Below are positions 35,401-46,040 of a DNA stretch of 64,000 nucleotides, in pieces. This stretch comes from Sipunculus nudus (lineage: Eukaryota; Annelida; Sipuncula; Golfingiida; Sipunculidae), in NCBI GenBank assembly GCA_026874595.1, contig CM049314.1, forward strand, positions 10,472,729 through 10,536,728. Reading direction: 5' to 3'. How positions within the stretch are numbered: the stretch's first letter is position 1; every line of letters begins with the position of its first letter. Under the pieces are notes generated by a model, which worked only from the letters and a program-made list of their open reading frames with translations, had not been told where the DNA came from and searched no databases. Made by a program: the position numbers and the translations under genes.

Positions 35401-37143
35401 GATAGCTTTCTTGATTTTATGACAGGTGGCACCACCTACATTCATGTTCACGCTGATGACATCCAAGCTCATATCTCGGGAACCGTTTGACCGATCGGGC
35501 CAAAATTTTGCATCTGTATAGATCTAATATAGCTCTTTATCATACACAAAACTGGTGGCACCACCTGCAACCATTTTTGCACAGCTTCTGTCTGTGTGTC
35601 TGCCGTGCAATAAAGTCACTCACATCTTGGCAGTGGTTTGACATATCTGCCTAAAATTTTGCAGTTTTATACATCCTGGATAGCTTTCTTGATTTTATGA
35701 CAGGTGGCGCCACCTTTATTCTAGTTTATGCTGCAGACATCCAAGCTCATATCTCGGGAACCGTTTGAACGATTGGGCCAAAATTTTGCATGTGTATAGA
35801 TCTCACATAGATCTTTATCATACACAAAACTGGAGGGGCCACCTGCAACCATTTTTGCACATTTTGCACAACGTCTGTCTGTTGGTCTGCCGTGGCCTAA
35901 AATCACTCAATTCTCTGTAGAGGTTTTACATATCTGCCTAAAATTTTGCAGTTTTATACATCCTGGATAGCTTTCTTGATTTTATGACAGGTGGCACCAC
36001 CTACATTCACGTTCATGCTGATGACATCCAAGCTCATATTTCGGGAACTGTTTGACCGATCGGGCCAAAATTTTGCATGTATATAGATCTAACATAGCTC
36101 TTTATCATACGCTAAACTGGTGGCGCCACCTGCAACCATTTTTGCACAGCGTCTGTCTGTTTGTCTGCCGTGCAATAATGTCACTCATATCTCGGCAGTG
36201 GTTTGACATATCTGCCTAAAATTTTGCAGTTTTATACATCCTTGATAGCTTTCTTGATTTATGACAGGTGGCACCACCTACATTCACGTTCATGCTGATG
36301 ACATCCAAGCTCATATCTCGGGAACCGTTTGACCGATCGGGCCAAAATTTTGCATCTGTATAGATCTAACATAGCTCTTCATCATACACAAAACTGGTGG
36401 CACCACCTGCAACCATTTTTGCACAGCGTCTGTCTGTTGGTCTGCCGTGGCCTAAAATCACTCACATCTTGGCAGTGGTTTGACATTACTGCCTAAAATT
36501 TTGCAGTTTTATACATCCTGGATAGATTTCTTGATTTTATGACAGGTGGCGCCACCTACATTCTAGTTAACGCTGCACACATCCAAGCTAATATCTCAGG
36601 AACCATTTGACCGATTGGGCCAAAATTGTGCTTGTGTTTAGATCTCACATAGGTCTTTATCATACACAAAACTGCAACCATTTTTGCACAGCGTCTGTCT
36701 GTTTGTCTGCCGTGAGCTAAAATCACTCATATCCATGTAGTGGTTTGACTTTTCTGCCTAAAATTTTGCATATGTATACAACTTGGACAGCTTTCTGGAT
36801 TTGTGGTAGGTTGCACAACCTACATACACATTTAGGCTGCAGACATCCATGCTAATATGCAACATACCACACTCTGTTTCCCCTTGCCACTCAATCCATG
36901 CCTCACTTCACTCTGATTTTGGCAGATACACGTAGTCACTTGTCGGCTACCCGTATTCTAGTTTTTAAAGTTTACACATTTTTTCTCTATTTTTCAGATA
37001 TATAAATACAGACTAAATCTTGGCCTGTTGGTTAATCTGTTTGATGCTTCAGTTGAATGGGTATCTACCATTCTGATGATAAAATTTCCTTTTGTGAATC
37101 TCTTCCCAGTCAGCTGAGCGTCATGACCCATGGGTCACTTGTT
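32424..37143 (+). mobile_element. Large Helentron-family element with two tandem arrays (A7)
   Basis: The 5' end carries a 13-bp hairpin with one mismatch (AGCTCAGCTGACT, GAA loop, AGTCATCTGAGCT, 32429-32457) and the tract GTCCGTCTGTCC. The 3' end is CAGCTGAGCG (37111-37120), perfect palindrome TGACCCATGGGTCA (37124-37137) and CTTGTT to 37143. From 32510 to 34790 are about seven diverged ~320-bp type-A units. A different element (34797-36961) then interrupts it. The remaining 180 bp match the 3' end of A6. No coding relic; all longer frames are repeat units. Confidence 0.8.
34797..36961 (+). mobile_element. Nested family D element (D2) with ~250-bp units
   Basis: The left end is GTACCCGCCAAAAC, a GAA loop, GTTTTGTGG and ATACTATG, a hairpin like those starting families C and D1. 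The right end is GGCTACCCGTATTCTAG after a degenerate hairpin. About eight half-units alternate around 'ctcatatctcgggaaccg', 'ttttgcat', GGTGGCGCCACC and 'tgacaggtggc'. The boundaries come from comparison with A6 at 31292-31375, which has the same flanks joined at a T run and no insert. No flanking duplication beyond T residues is seen, as expected for T|T insertion by Helentrons. Confidence 0.75.
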
Positions 37144-39680
37144 TACCCCTTTAAACCATAAATGCAAAATGGTTTGAAAGATTTTGAATTCAAATTGTGA
37201 ATTTAGATCTAAACAGCAATCCAAAGCGTTTTTCAACTGTTTTGCACTTTCGGCCAAACCATTTTGAATCCATCTCAAGAGGAGGTTTCAAACTGTTCCA
37301 ATACCTGTCTACCGGTATTTAACTTTTCTGCCGACGTGCTGTTTCAGCCTGTTTGAATGCTTAGTTCACAATTCAAAATGGTTTAGAACTAGTTTTGAAA
37401 CAGCAGCTGGTCATAGCGCAAGTGTGAATGGTTGTGTCAGCATGTTGTTGCATTGTTTCACATGTGACATGTTCACCTCATGTATTGGTGATAGCTGCCT
37501 GTGTGAACGCACAGTATGATTTGAAAGTTACACAGTATGATTAGAAATTTGCACAGTATGATTAGAAATATGCTCATTCTGCATTGCTCAGTGTGCTCAA
37601 TCTGTTTTGCCCTATATGTTTAATAAACATTTTGTGTGTGAGAGTGGTAATAATTATATGATAAAATAGAAAATTATGTTACATTATATTAGACTAGGAA
37701 TGTGCATTCTAAGGAATGCAAGCATCTGGCATGGGGGGGGGGTGTCCCTATTCTGGGATGATCCCCCCCCTTACCCATGTTTGTATTCAATTATTCGGCC
37801 CATTTTCCAAGGTTCTTTTGTGCATAAGTGACCACACATTTGTGAATATTCTGTGATGATGTGCCTGAATCCGGATCATGTATCAGATCCACACCAAAAT
37901 CTAATCAGTTCTTCATCGTCCCATTCACAGAATGCCCTGAAAAATTAATGATATTCCGTTCATGACAGCGTGAGTTATGTTGTGAACATACACACAGTTG
38001 TACTCGAACAGGGATGAATGTACTCTCCAGGCAGAGGCAATTATAATATTATAATATATTACACATCAGTAATTTCAAGGTTAAAATCCTTGTCTTTATA
38101 AATGCTTTTAATGTCAGTGTTATTTGTGTAAGCTGTCTGCTACACACTGTGGCAAATATATTGTGAGATCTCACATACAGTTTAAGGATTGTTTTTATTC
38201 TCATGGCAACGAGATGCTGAAAACTACAAAGATCTAATGGAATATTAATGATGATGATCTTTTAATATATGGCCAATGATTCATTAATCACTTTGAGTGG
38301 TTTTGTTGTTATTCCATCACGCTCTATGCTTTGGACATCAATCAAGGGATGCTATTCACTTCGTTACACCTGACCTGTTTAAAAGCCTGGATTTATTAGC
38401 TGTAGTTGTGAACGTTTGTTAACTGCCAGGCTGGTAGCTGTTATGTAACACTTTGTATGTTTTCATTTTTCCCTGTTTGCCAAGACGATAAGCTGGGTAT
38501 GAGTAATTGAGCACTTTTTCGCTTGTGTGTTAAAATAAATGAGACCAGCCTGGCTCGAGATCAGTTATACCAGGCGCCACATGTCATACTTTGGTATGGG
38601 TCATTAACATTGTCATGTTAAGCTACATATCATCTAATGAACAGCTGTGTGAGCCTTTGCTAAATAAAACTGGTGTTATATTAATAGCTATAGTTAAACA
38701 AAAATGGCATTAATTTTAAAAGGACATGGGGGGGGGGGGGGGGGCTGTATGCTCATTGCTTTCTGACTGACTGGTAAATCCCATGCTGTTCTTGAGAATC
38801 ACATTATGTATTGAAAAATTTCTTTTATAACTATCATATAATGATCAGCTTCATCCGTCTGTCTGTCCTTCCACCAGTCCTGCATTAACAGTTTCTATGA
38901 GCAACGATCGCTCAAAAAGGTATTTGGAACACATCAAATAGGGTTGGGACAATAACTTATATCCTTAAATATCACAATATCTGACAGCTGCGATAATCAT
39001 ATGGTCAACTTCCCTTTTATAGTGATATCATGATATATATTTTATACACACACATGCCCTTTTAGGATTATAACCAAATAATAATGGCATCAGTAGTTTT
39101 TTTGTGTTCCGAAATTCATTTATTTTCAAGGATAACATTTATTTAAATGAATAGCATGAAATTCTAAACAGAAGTAATCATTATATCACCTGTATGATAT
39201 CACATTCTGGCATTTGACACTTTAACTAAAGCAGGCTTACTACTGGACAGTAACACTATATGTGGCATGATGAAGCACAATAAAAATTTCAGTTGAATAA
39301 ACTCGTCATGTTGACATGTTTGCAATGATTTTGATTCATTATCTCATACACTGTTGTTAACTGATGGGGGTTCCTGACAGCATGAAGATCACATCTGTGT
39401 ATCCACATCTATTGCAGACAGACACATAATTTTAAATTAGAACACAATAGAAAATTGTGTCCTGTTCTTAGTAGGTCTGTAATTAGTGTAAATGGCTTTT
39501 GAATTGTTTCAATTACTCAATCCTTTACCTTTGATTTGATTCTCTACACAATTATTACTTAATTAGTGAATTTTAGATTTTCTCTTAAAAAATCTAAAGC
39601 CATATTTTACTACAATGGATGTTATTTAATTTTAACAGTTAAAGGAACAATGTAGCTTGCTCTCTGGTTATTGCTGCCTT
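37144..39680. other. Non-coding stretch
   Basis: Contains a 3 x 21-bp tandem repeat (listed separately), a G run at about 37733-37741 and a longer one at 38729-38744. No gene or other element was recognised. Confidence 0.6.
37510..37572 (+). repeat. Short tandem repeat, 3 x 21 bp
   Basis: Three units of CACAGTATGATT(A/T)GAAA plus four variable bases start at 37510, 37531 and 37552. Confidence 0.9.
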
Positions 39681-41824
39681 TTTTTTAGCTCAGCTGACTA
39701 TAAGTCATCTGAGCTATAGTCGTAGTCCATTGTCCGTAGTCCGTCCGTAAGACTAGCACTTTTCAACACCATTAGACCTACGAATCTGAAATTCAGCATA
39801 CAGTTAGATGTCCCCAAAATCTCCTACCATGCCGAAAATTAGGTCAAAAGCTCAATTTTTTATAAAAAAATGTATTTTCACACTTCAGGACTGCCTAATA
39901 TCAAAACCACTCATCCAGTTTTCTTCATATTTACCATAAATATTCCTCTATAAAGTTCCTATGTACATGCCAGAAATTAAGTCAGTATTATATAATTTAA
40001 AAAAAATTATGGGCCCAAACAAAATGGACTTTGTTAAAAAATCAGGAAAGATATTTGGTCTCATTAGAAGAAAAAGTGTTAAAGCTCGGGACTTTTTTCA
40101 ATAATACAACTTTAATTAATCAAAATTTAATTGTATACCAAAAATAAGATCAAAATCTGTTATTTTTTTTTAAATACTGGCAAAAATATAAAATTGGTAC
40201 CTTAAATTTTGCCAAAGTTTGACCATAGCACATTTTTTTTTCTTGTGAGAACATTTGATTTACTTTTCAAAGTCAGTATATAATATAAATATAGATTTAA
40301 TCTGTTAAATTCTAAAATTTGAAAGTAAAAGCTTTAAAATTATTCTAGTTATTACAGTTTTTCTGAGGCTCTAATGTATTTACATTTTGAACCTCAAGAC
40401 CAGCCATGTCTGGTCCCTACAGTCTTGTCTTGGTAAACATATTGGTGATGCAACACTGCTTTTACAAATATAGAATCACCTATGGCAACCCTGCCCCCAC
40501 CCAACCAGATATGTTGCATTACTTTGGTACATTGGATCAGGTGGTAATAGATATGACAAGCGGAAGGAAAATTATGCATGGTCACTTTGTAGCACTTAGC
40601 AGAGCAAGACAGATGAATGGCCTATACATACTGAATTTAGTTGAACATAAAATTGCTACTGATCCTCAGGTCAAAAATGAAATGAACCAATTACGCAATG
40701 ACATGCCTCTGAAAGTGAATTTCAAACAACACCCGTCTGTTGAATCAAATGAATTATTACAGGTTATCTACCGTAACATGCGGTCCCTACATTTGCATCA
40801 TCAGGATGTAAAATCTGATTGCCATATACTAAACGCCACAATCATTGCTTTTGCAGAATCACGCCTTTGCTGTATGAATGAAAATAAAATGTATGAAATA
40901 CCTCATAACAAACTTATCAGAAATGATCAAATAGCTGTCAGAGGAACAACAAACAAAAGACCACCTTATGGTTGAGCCCTTTATATACATGAACAGCTGA
41001 GTCCCCATGCCCCCCCTTCACCACCACACAACACCAGATTTTGAGTCATCTCTTCTCTATATTCACACTCAGACTCAGTCACTTCAGATTGTTTTCCTCA
41101 ATAGGTCACCCACATCTCCCATCAGTAACTTTTTCTCTGAACTCCAAGTTTTAGTCTCTCAGGTTGACCTCAACCTGCTATAGTGATCATGGGCGAATTC
41201 AATATTGACATTTCTAATATAATATATAACACCAAATTGACACAATTATGTCAACTCTTAAATGTCAACAACTAGTCAGAGAACCAACTAATGACCATGG
41301 AAATACCATAGATATTGTCTTTACTAACTGTTTAAATGCTTCAGTTCAACATTAGAAAACACATGGTCAGGTCACAAGATATTATTGGCAACAACCCCCA
41401 TTCTTCAGTTCAGATCAAACATGGCAACTTCTCATAGCTTAATCTACCATTTCTTCTCTATAGATATTTTTTTAGATATTCTGTTTCCTCTCCCATTCAG
41501 CAACAACTACTTCCCAAAACATATCAGTTTTCTACTTTTCTGTAATTATTTTTATTTATTAAATGTGTATTTTTATACTTGCAAATCTCCACTTCCTTCC
41601 TCTTCAATTTACAACATCTGGTCTTTTCCAATGCAATATTTGAGACACATTCTTGAACATATTTGAAATACTGATACTTCTATATTACTATTCTGCTCAA
41701 CTACATAATTAATACAAAAAATTACATCTGTCAAAATGAAATCTTACAGACCTACATATAACAATGGTGAAACAATTATATCTGTCACATTAAGCTGAGC
41801 GCCGTGACCCATGGGTCCCTTGTT
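39681..41824 (+). mobile_element. Helentron with coding relic (A8), family type copy
   Basis: The 5' end is TTTTTTAGCTCAGCTGAC with the second hairpin arm AAGTCATCTGAGCT and a GTCCGTAGTCCGTCC tract. The 3' end is AGCTGAGCG, TGACCCATGGGTC and CCTTGTT to 41824. About 700 bp of non-coding 5' sequence, shared with the 4.2, 20.0 and 58.8 kb copies, lead to a helicase-endonuclease relic. The N-terminal Rep and most helicase motifs are missing, so this is an internally deleted, non-autonomous copy. It links the family termini to their coding source. Confidence 0.85.
40391..41470 (+). pseudogene. Helentron helicase C-terminus plus endonuclease, decayed
   Basis: The 189-residue open part (40406-40975) starts inside a truncated protein. 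Residues 40-76 read FGTLDQVVIDM, then HFVALSRARQMNGLYIL, the motif VI region of PIF1-type helicases of rolling-circle transposons. Residues 113-165 (IYRNMRSLHLH, then AFAESRL with a Glu where the family's catalytic Glu lies) fit the start of an endonuclease/exonuclease/phosphatase domain. Beyond a stop, other frames continue it: MGEFNIDIS (near 41187, Asp of GDFN replaced by Glu), NDHGNTIDIVFTNCLNAS (about 41290-41340) and, after a one-base deletion, TWSGHKI. Helicase-endonuclease fusion is the hallmark of Helentrons. Several stops and shifts make it non-functional. Confidence 0.8.
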
Positions 41825-43439
41825 CATCCATATGAGTGCAAGGGTTTACCAGCAAGCTACGAAAACTATATCTTGAGTACATGCACAATAAATGGCCTTT
41901 ATATGGCTCTATGCTCCGTAAAAGTTGAAACATAATAATAATCAGAAACTAATCAGTTTGGAGGTTAAGAACGTGTTACAATTTAATGGGGGTTTAAATT
42001 CAGTGCATCAAATTTTCATTGCATTGTCACACCCCTAGTTCTATGTGATGTAAAAATCATTGAGTCAGTATCGTACCACAGGAGACTGGTCACAGTCATT
42101 TGTGTCACGATTTGAATGCTTGTCATAGTAAGACAAATACACACAAAACTGAACACACATGTATGTCCTCACATAGACCTAAAATAGCCTTTGATCTTCT
42201 ACAAAAGTCCTTGAAATATTTCAAGGTCCAAAAAGGTCCTTGATTTTTAGAAAATGGATATTAATATATAAAAAACTGGGGTTGTCAAGTAGATCTGAAC
42301 ACTGTGTGTAAGGAATTCCAGCACAAATATTTGCCTCTTCAGGGTATAATTTACTTTTTCAAAATTGCCTAGCAGTGGTAGCTAATCAATTTACAAAATG
42401 ATTAGCAAGTACTTCAATTTGATTAGCATGTTTGTGTGCGGGAGGTGATAGTCATTGAATTCAATAAATAATTTTTTAGACCAAGGGTTTAACCCATATA
42501 CATTTCCCATTTTGGCCTTACATAATCAGTAGATAGTTTCTGGAACGAAGAAATGAAAAGAGGTGGGGAGGAGGAGGAAAAAAAAACAAAAATAAAATTC
42601 ATAAGTTAAAAAATGAAAACGCCTTTTTCCATATCAATTTTACAAATGATGAAATGAATAGATAGGAGTTATATGTGCTCTTCTTCAGTGTCTAGTGCAA
42701 TAAAGTATTCTCAGTATCTGCAGGAGATCCTCTTTACTTTCTGCAAGGGCTGGTAAAAATACTTATCTAAAAAAATCATGACCTTTTACTTTTTATTTAA
42801 ATAAACTTTCATTGATTTAAATAAACTGATAATAAATTAATCATTTTCACTAAATTAACCTTTGTGTAAAACAAATCAGACAACTTTCTTACTAAAATAG
42901 CTGGAAAGTTTAAAATGACCTGTATAGGAGACTAATTACAAAATTAACAGTTAACTTTGAAGTTGGTTATATGGTCAGTGGAAATACAAAGCTTACAACA
43001 ATAAAAGAAAATTCAGACAAATGAAAATAGCCATGCAAAATACTATAAAGAAAACAAACGCACATTAGAGCAATGTCAAGGTTCATCAGGGCCACCCAGT
43101 CAGATAAATCAAGCAAAAATATAAGCAAACAGCACGTTTTATTTAAAATATCAGTGAAATCATCTTTTAGATATAAAAAGCAAAGTATATCAAATGAGGT
43201 AAAAGTTTAGCCCTCAGAAATGTAAACAATTGCAAATAAAAAATCAAGCTGATATAAAAAATATTTCAAACCAAAATATATAACGATGACCATTATTTTA
43301 GAACTTTTTGCCACAAGGTTCGTACATCTATCACTGACAAAAGATTGGCAGCAGCTTAATGCGGTAGTGGTATAACGCGGTATTGGCCACTCTAAATAAC
43401 GCACATGCAGGTGCCTGATGCTATTTTTAGCATTTCATT
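41825..43439. other. Non-coding stretch
   Basis: AT-rich. Around 42180-42250 the word GGTCCTTGA recurs, possibly an old repeat. Nothing coding was recognised. Confidence 0.55.
41986..42038 (-). mobile_element. hAT-like terminal fragment (copy 3 of 3)
   Basis: The minus strand begins TAGGGGTGTGACAATGCAA, again like a hAT terminus. The tail contains AACCCCC in the same place as the other two copies. Confidence 0.4.
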
Positions 43440-43479
43440 TTGTGGGAATTCGATTGACAGTTTATATGCTTGTGCCGAC

Positions 43480-43625
43480 CTTTCAGGGCTTCAGCCTGAT
43501 TGGCGGTAATAGACCCCGCCCAGCAACCCCAGAAAGAGAGCCAATCAGAGATCCATGATATACTACGCGCATGCGTGTTTACTTGGTTTCATTCATGTGA
43601 TTTCATGGCGGGAAATAGTCCGTGT
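43480..43625. promoter_or_regulatory. TATA-less promoter-like block (CCAAT, GC box, NRF1, E2F)
   Basis: Within 120 bp lie an inverted CCAAT box (CTGATTGGCG, 43497-43506), CCCCGCCC (43514-43521), a direct CCAATCAG (43541-43548), GCGCATGCGT (43567-43576, close to the NRF1 palindrome) and GGCGGGAAA (43607-43615, E2F on the minus strand). CpG is frequent. This combination is typical of housekeeping promoters. I could not find a convincing first exon in either direction. Confidence 0.4.
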
Positions 43626-43960
43626 GCAACGGTTCCAGAGCTCACAAATGCGATACTAAAAGCATACATACGTTGATCGGATACCCAATTTACCGAAATT
43701 ACTGAATTTCCATAATTAAAACCTCGTAGTGACATGTTTGTAGCCATTTTAACGAAGATATTTAAAGAAAGGTAATATAAGAAACAATTGCAAATGATAG
43801 GGATAGTTATCAGCTGATAAAAATAAACACATAACATGAAGTTTACCCTGAAATCCAAGCAGTATAACAAAATGTCAACGATCGAGCATCTCTCCCTGTC
43901 GAGCGTCTCACAGAATTGAAATTAGACAGATGTTGTCATTGGCTTGACCCTTATACCGGT

Positions 43961-44040
43961 GGTGGCGCATAGTGGCCATTAAGAATACCACTGTTATCTG
44001 AAAAATATGCCGATATCAGCGGTGGCGCCTAGTGGCCGTT
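43961..44040 (+). repeat. Two 20-bp direct repeats, 60 bp apart
   Basis: GGTGGCGCATAGTGGCCATT (43961) and GGTGGCGCCTAGTGGCCGTT (44021) match at 18 of 20 bases. They resemble, but do not fit, the CTCF core. Confidence 0.8.
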
Positions 44041-44574
44041 TTAAGAGACTGTTAATACGTGTGAACGGTCGGTTGCTGCGTACTTGTCGCCGCTGAATGA
44101 CGGACGCCTGTGGAATTCTTATTTTATTTTTTGAATTCTGAAGTAAATGAAAAGTTCAGCACAGATGGAATTTTCATACAAATAATTTTAGTTAGCAGTG
44201 ACTGCTATGCAAATTTTCGTTTGCTTCGCAGGACTTGGAAATTGATTAGCAAACGGCGATGCGAGCCCTAATAAATTATTATATTGTAACTGTTGATACA
44301 GTTCAACCCACAAAGGACCAGGGACTTGATGCTCTGATATTTGTGCAGGGATATAGGACTCTGGTCTTGACTTTGACTTGAATCCATTTTTTTCAGGGAC
44401 TTGGCCTGGACTTAGACTCGGAGAATTCAAGCCAAGTCCATCTTGAGTCCATTAAAAAAAAATTCTCTGATACTTTAAAGACTTGCATACATGTGCAAAC
44501 TACTAACACTAACAGAACATGGACATTAAATGAATAAGATTGGCATGTGCCAAACTTAGCTCTGCATCGGGAAC

Positions 44575-45680
44575 TTGACCCTGTTGTGAGCAGCCTGGAC
44601 TCGGACATGAGTAGCCTGGACTCTGACATGAATAGCCTGGACTCTGACATGAGTAGCCTGGATTCTGACATGAGTAGCCTGGACACTGTTGTGAGCAGCC
44701 TGGACTCTGACATGAATAGCCTGGACTCTGACATGAGTAGCCTGGACTTGGACATGAGTAGCCTGGACTCTGATGTGAGCAGCCTGGACTCAGACGTGAG
44801 TAGCCTGGACTCTGACATGAGTAGCCTGGACTCTGACTTGAGTAGCCTGGACTCTGACATGAATAGCCTGGACTCTGACATGAGTAGCCTAGACTCTGAC
44901 ATGAGTAGCCTGGATGCTGATGTGAGCAGCCTGGACTCGGACATGAGTAGCCTGGACTCTGACATGAATAGCCTGGACTCTGACATGAGTAGCCTGGACT
45001 TGGATATGAGTAGCCTGGACTCTGACATGAGCAGCCTGGACTGGGACGTGAGTAGCCTGGACTCTGACATGAGTAGCCTGGATGCTGACATAAGTAGCCT
45101 GGACTCTGTCATGAGTACCATGGACTCTGACGTGGGTAGCCTGGACTCAGATGAGAGCAGCCTGGACTCTGACATGAGTAGCCTGGACGCTGTTGTGAGC
45201 AGCCTGGACTCGGACATGAGTAGCCTGGACTCTGACATGAATAGCCTGGACTCTGACATGAGTAGCCTGGACTTGGACATGAGTAGCCTGGACTCTGACG
45301 TGAGCAGCCTGGACTCGGACATGAGTAGCCTGGACTCGGACATGAGTAGCCTGGACATTGATGTAAGTAGCCTGGACTCTGATATGAGTAGCCTGGACTG
45401 ATATGAGTAGCCTGGACGCTGGCACAAGTAGCCTTGACTCAGACATGAGTAGCCTGGACTCTGATGTGGGTAGCCTGGACTCGGATGTAATTAGCCTGGA
45501 CTCGGAAGTGAGTAGCCTGGACTCGGCTGTGAGTAGCCTGGACTCTGATGAGAGTAGCCTGGACTCTGACATTAGTAGCCTGGACTCTGACGTGAGTAGC
45601 CTGGACTCTGACGTGAGTAGCCTGGACTCTGACGTGAGTAGCCTGGACTCTGTGAGTAGCCTGGACTCAGACCTGTACTC
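44575..45680 (+). repeat. 21-bp minisatellite, about 52 units, open on both strands
   Basis: The unit is AGTAGCCTGGACTCTGACATG with variants (GATGTG, GTTGTG, GACGTG). Translated on + it gives SSLDSDM repeats; on - it gives repeats of LLMSESR. A 21-bp period keeps frame, so long frames (284 codons on +, 344 on -) arise without selection. A 2-bp deletion near 45397 shifts the + frame once, and a 15-bp unit lies near 45645. Leu and Met recur with 4-3 spacing, as in a coiled coil. No start context, splice site or non-repeat domain supports a real gene. Confidence 0.9.
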
Positions 45681-45721
45681 AGACTTGGTTGGTGTGGTCT
45701 GGACTAAATCACAGCCCTTTT

Positions 45722-46040
45722 GTAAGCATTTAATTGAAAAGTATCTTGAAATAAAAACAATAAATTATATCAATTTAATTATATAATATTATAATGATTA
45801 ATGTTTGCAAAGGGACTATATAATTGGTGAGCACAGTAAGTTGTGTAAGCATTTAATTGAAAATCTTAAAGTCTTTCAGCAAAACAGAATGAATTATATT
45901 AATTTAATTTGATATATTATTTTGTCAATTAATGTTTGAATTAATGTAGGAATTCATTTGTAAATTATCATTAAATGAAACAGAATTATTTTTATTAATT
46001 TAAATATATTATTATAAAAACTTTTGTTTGCAGAAGTGAC
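45722..46040 (+). repeat. About 124-bp AT-rich tandem repeat, 2-3 units
   Basis: GTAAGCATTTAATTGAAAA occurs at about 45722 and 45846, followed each time by 'aataaattatat' and 'taatgtttg' text. A third, more diverged unit seems to start near 45956. It sits directly after the 21-bp minisatellite. Confidence 0.65.

Noticed and set aside
43961-44040. GGTGGCGC(A/C)TAGTGGCC pair as CTCF sites
   Set aside because: The spacing between GGCGC and AGTGG is shorter than in the CTCF core. Kept only as a direct repeat.
44393-45427. 344-codon minus-strand and 284-codon plus-strand frames
   Set aside because: Both fall in a 21-bp minisatellite whose unit lacks stops on both strands, so the openness needs no selection. 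No domain or splice context was found.
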